A stretch of DNA of 64,000 nucleotides. Origin: Sistotremastrum niveocremeum HHB9708. Its lineage: Eukaryota > Basidiomycota > Agaricomycetes > Sistotremastrales > Sistotremastraceae. Positions 61,130-64,000 of the stretch are shown here, in pieces. The translations under genes were made by a program, and so were the position numbers. The stretch spans positions 44,225 to 108,224 of the forward strand of contig KV419404.1 in the NCBI GenBank assembly GCA_001630475.1, read 5' to 3'. The number at the start of each line of letters is the position of its first letter. Position 1 is the stretch's first letter. The notes beneath the pieces were generated by a model that did not search any database, was not told where the DNA came from, and saw only the letters and a list, made by a program, of their open reading frames with translations.

Positions 61130-63500
61130 TTATTCGAAAGGCATGTTTTCGACTCCTTCGGTCAACGAAACCCAGTTCGAGCTGAACGCTTTTGAGAATG
61201 ATGCTTCCTCTCTAGCAAATAGTTGGACGGCTTGAGTCAATAGAGCATTCTCTCTGTTGTGTAAAACAACGCGGAGCTCATGCCACATGCTATGAAGCAA
61301 TTCAGTGATCGTATACCTCGTCGAATGCAAGATAGCCTACCAATGTCGGACGAAAACGCGTCTGGACAAGGCAGCTGCGATAGCAGCCTGATCCTTCTCA
61401 ATCAGACCGATATACTTTTCAGCTTCAGTTTGCCATCCGTCCTTCTGAGAGCTTTTCAGTCCTTCGAGTCTTGATGAATTTTGTTCCACTCTCTTCTTCA
61501 GCTTCTCAACTTGATCGCCTGACAAACGATCATGTCGAATGTATAGGTCACGGACGGCAATGTATAGATCACGCTGAGCCTTCATAGGAGGTTAGTATTC
61601 GTGAAAGAGAATGTCCCAGTAGGTACAGACCTTCATCGACTCCAACGTATTGTTCATCAACGCTCGACTCTGTATTGATCCTAAGAACGCGAATATGAAT
61701 GGAGGATGAATATCTGACCCGTTGTTCCAAGAGATCTGATGCATGCTGAGCATGGCTGCCAACCGTATCCAGGCCGGTGCGAACGCCGGAACATAGTTCA
61801 CAATCTTCGCCCCTCCAGCACTCCGCGTTGACTTCGTTCAGTGCACTCAGCGTCAGAGAAAAGCGCTGCAGATCCGAGGCAGCGCCCTCTCTTCGTCTTA
61901 TTAGTCTCTCGGCGATGAAACACAGTTTCTGCCATTGTTCAATCACGTTCTGGATTTTCTTGCGAACGATGCTGAATTTTTGGATCAGGATACCGAGAGA
62001 TCAAGGGATATCTGAGGTTTGACGTACGCGAGCTTTTCTTCCAGGTCACTCGGGATACTCATTTCTTCAACACGATCCAAGTGCTTCGAAGCCGATTCTT
62101 CGTCCAGAGATATTAATGGATGCTGTTTCCTCCAGGCCTCCAGAGATGGCTCGCCCAAGAACACGGCTAGAAGGCCATCTTCTTTGATGACGGGGTGGTT
62201 CCTAACTGGAATTTCAGAAACAATGAGACGTGCAAATCGAAAGGGCTAACACCACATAATTCAGGAATCGAGACAGGCCCTTCCTATGAACACGGTCAGT
62301 CAGATGGAGAACGCATCCACTACGCATATAATGTACCTTCTCTGTTGGATGAAGTTTTCATCCGCTGTCCCTTCAAGCTCAGAATCCGCTCCTAATGGCA
62401 AAAGAGTCGACTTACGACCCACTCGTTTGGGCGGCAAACTAGGAAGGATCCGGAAAGGGTAGCGTTTGACGAGACAGTCCCAAAGCCAAACAAATTCGGA
62501 ATATCGTCGGGGGACTGGTGAGCCTCTCTGAACGAAAAGTCATATTAAGGGGATTAGGAAAGACGAGAATGACAAGGCATACTGACGTCATGTTGGATTT
62601 GATACAGCATATATCGATTGAGGATGAATCCTTGTTGACCAAGAATGGACACAGAGACGGTTTCTTGACGTTTCCACCATCCACTAGGCAATCCACTGCC
62701 TGCCACAGACGACGCAGGGCCGTTCGCAGCGCTTGCCCCGGCTATGACGCGGTTGGTACTGTTCCATGGGTCGTCGGACGAATAAGCAGGCGCAGGCGAT
62801 CGTATTGGGATATCAGGTGTCCGGCGAGCAGATGTTGTGGCTGATAATGCAGACAAGTCGAGCACGGGTTCGGGGAGGGTATTTTGCTGGGCGTGAGCAG
62901 CCACCTGCTCGATGCTCAATTCTGCTACCACAGTCAATAAGTGAAAACCGAAGTACACAAGCCTGAACGCACCTCGGCTCTCCTGAGCAAAAGCAACTAA
63001 TGCCAGAGCCACGAAGAACTCGAGCTTAGACACACGTGGTTTCGAGCTGACGAGATTGACGATCTGCGGAGAGTCATTAATACTAATAGCTACTCTATAG
63101 ATTTCATTATGATTCACCTTCTCAATCGTCGCCGCAGGTAATGAAGACGTCGACATCACTCGAACCAACGAATTCACGGAGACTTCGCCTGTGGCATTTG
63201 GATCAACGGCAGCGAATGCTTTGGTGTATATCGCCGGGACAGTCGCGTCCGCTATAATACATATTTCAATCAGTTTGAAGAGTAGATAACAGCCTGCTTA
63301 TCTGTACCTATAACATTGGCAAAGGAAGAAGAGACTTCCGGGGGAGGAGGGGTGGGTGCGGCACTCCAAGGGTCCAAGCCGTCGTAGCTGGACGACGTTA
63401 ATGGGTTGACGCTGTCCTCCAGAAACGACGAAGAAGCTCCTCCAAAGCCGTTGTTGGTGCTCTGGTAGCGATTCTGAGAAAGGCGGGGAGCGTTGAACAT
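61130..63500 (-). CDS. mvp1: Sorting nexin Mvp1/SNX8-like (PX-BAR)
   Basis: ATG at 63500 (MFNAPRLSQNRYQSTNNGFG); the frame upstream has no ATG. The N-terminal part has an EH-like helical region (AAVDPNATGEVSVNSLVRVM, VSKLEFFVALALVAFAQES). The PX domain follows an intron (RRYSEFVWLWDCLVKRYPFR, LPSLPPKRVG, RRKGLSRFLNYVVNHPVIKE, VFLGEPSLEAWRKQH). The C-terminal BAR-like helices contain VIEQWQKLCFIAERLIRRRE, AQRDLYIAVRDLYIRHDRLS and QVEKLKKRVEQNSSRLEGL, ending TEGVENMPFE at stop 61130. Mvp1 binds PI3P on endosomes and works in recycling and vacuolar sorting. About eight introns. Confidence 0.9.
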
Positions 63501-64000
63501 GAATATCTGTGCGCTACTGCCAGGGAATTGAGCAGGCGCGGACAACGCGTACGTCTATCTCCGCTGCCTTCATCAACGCTGGGCCAACGAAATCGAAGGA
63601 AAATGCTATGCGCTGCAAAGGACTCCCAAGTGTCCTTGAAGGCTTCTACATTTGATCTACCTCTGACTGGAAGGTACGACGTCTCAATGATTTGGACTAA
63701 ATACGGTGGCCTGAATCGACGTTAGCTGAGGCTGGTAATCAGGTCTCAATTTCAGCACGCTTTTGCTTTCTGGATGCCAGTGTCTGCTCTGAATCTTGTA
63801 GATGCGTCACTGAACTGTCAACAACTTGCGTCCTTGAATGAATTTTTCGCACTGGCAAGAACTGCATCGATCATACGAGCTCGCATAAACAGTCACGGTC
63901 GTCTTTGACACGAATTTCATCTGTGGCCGAGTCTTTATTCAACAAGTGCCGACCCCCTGTGGCTTGCCTGCGTTCTCGGTCCAATGACCCATCAACCTAT
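63501..64000. other. Upstream region of mvp1, nothing else recognised
   Basis: 500 bp to the right edge. One short plus-strand frame (63528-63725) has no recognisable motif. It should hold the mvp1 promoter. Confidence 0.4.

Noticed and set aside
63501-63545. Upstream extension of mvp1 (SAPAQFPGSSAQIF)
   Set aside because: That frame starts at TTG, not ATG; the ATG at 63500 is used instead.

Overview
The window is nuclear DNA of a filamentous basidiomycete, most probably an agaricomycete. The evidence is dense housekeeping genes broken by many short (about 45-70 nt) GT-AG introns, a NACHT-WD40 STAND receptor family of the kind amplified in mushroom-forming fungi, and conserved genes (mpe1, zpr1, PP2A-B, cox9, pmt4, rpl43, rfc3, yvc1, erg4, mvp1) that all read best as fungal proteins. 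The genus cannot be fixed from sequence reading alone.

Left third (1-13.3 kb): an accessory, rearranged region. A C2-like/helical/NACHT/WD40 STAND gene is complete on the minus strand (about 5276-10656). The 5' part of a second copy lies at 1-1362 and runs off the left edge. The two loci sit in a tandem segmental duplication (1-4119 against 9295-13260, offset 9294). The part covering the STAND 5' end is nearly identical between arms, while the rest is clearly diverged, which suggests recent gene conversion or unequal exchange on an old duplication. Behind each STAND gene, both arms carry a decayed copy of an alpha/beta-hydrolase gene, plus a decayed plus-strand coding fragment.

13.3-22.4 kb: a gene-poor stretch, one intronless 712-codon gene of unknown function (15326-17464), a small dispersed repeat with a conserved hairpin (two copies here, a third at 37.2 kb), and an intact minus-strand alpha/beta-hydrolase (19862-22347) related to the remnants in the duplication. 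This hydrolase appears to use a 6-nt microexon for the Ala-Asp of its catalytic acid region.

22.6-34.5 kb: a compact conserved block: mpe1 (3'-end RNA processing), zpr1, PP2A regulatory B subunit, cox9, an ER membrane J-protein (DUF1977 type) and an Fbx9/Hrt3-like F-box gene, the last two divergent with only 95 bp between start codons.

34.5-39.7 kb: 5 kb with no gene I can name, holding exon-like fragments and the third repeat copy.

39.7-64 kb: a second conserved block: a RING-PH-VWA protein with the architecture of the Ste5/Far1 pheromone-pathway scaffolds, a Ccc2-type copper P-type ATPase, Pmt4-type protein O-mannosyltransferase, ribosomal protein eL43 (start codon alone on its first exon), a PQ-loop membrane protein, Rfc3, a Yvc1-type TRP channel, Erg4 sterol reductase and an Mvp1-type sorting nexin. 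Several act in the endomembrane system (Ccc2, Pmt4, PQ-loop, Yvc1, Erg4, Mvp1, J-protein), but nothing in the layout suggests a co-regulated cluster. I saw no tRNA, rRNA, CRISPR or recognisable autonomous transposon.
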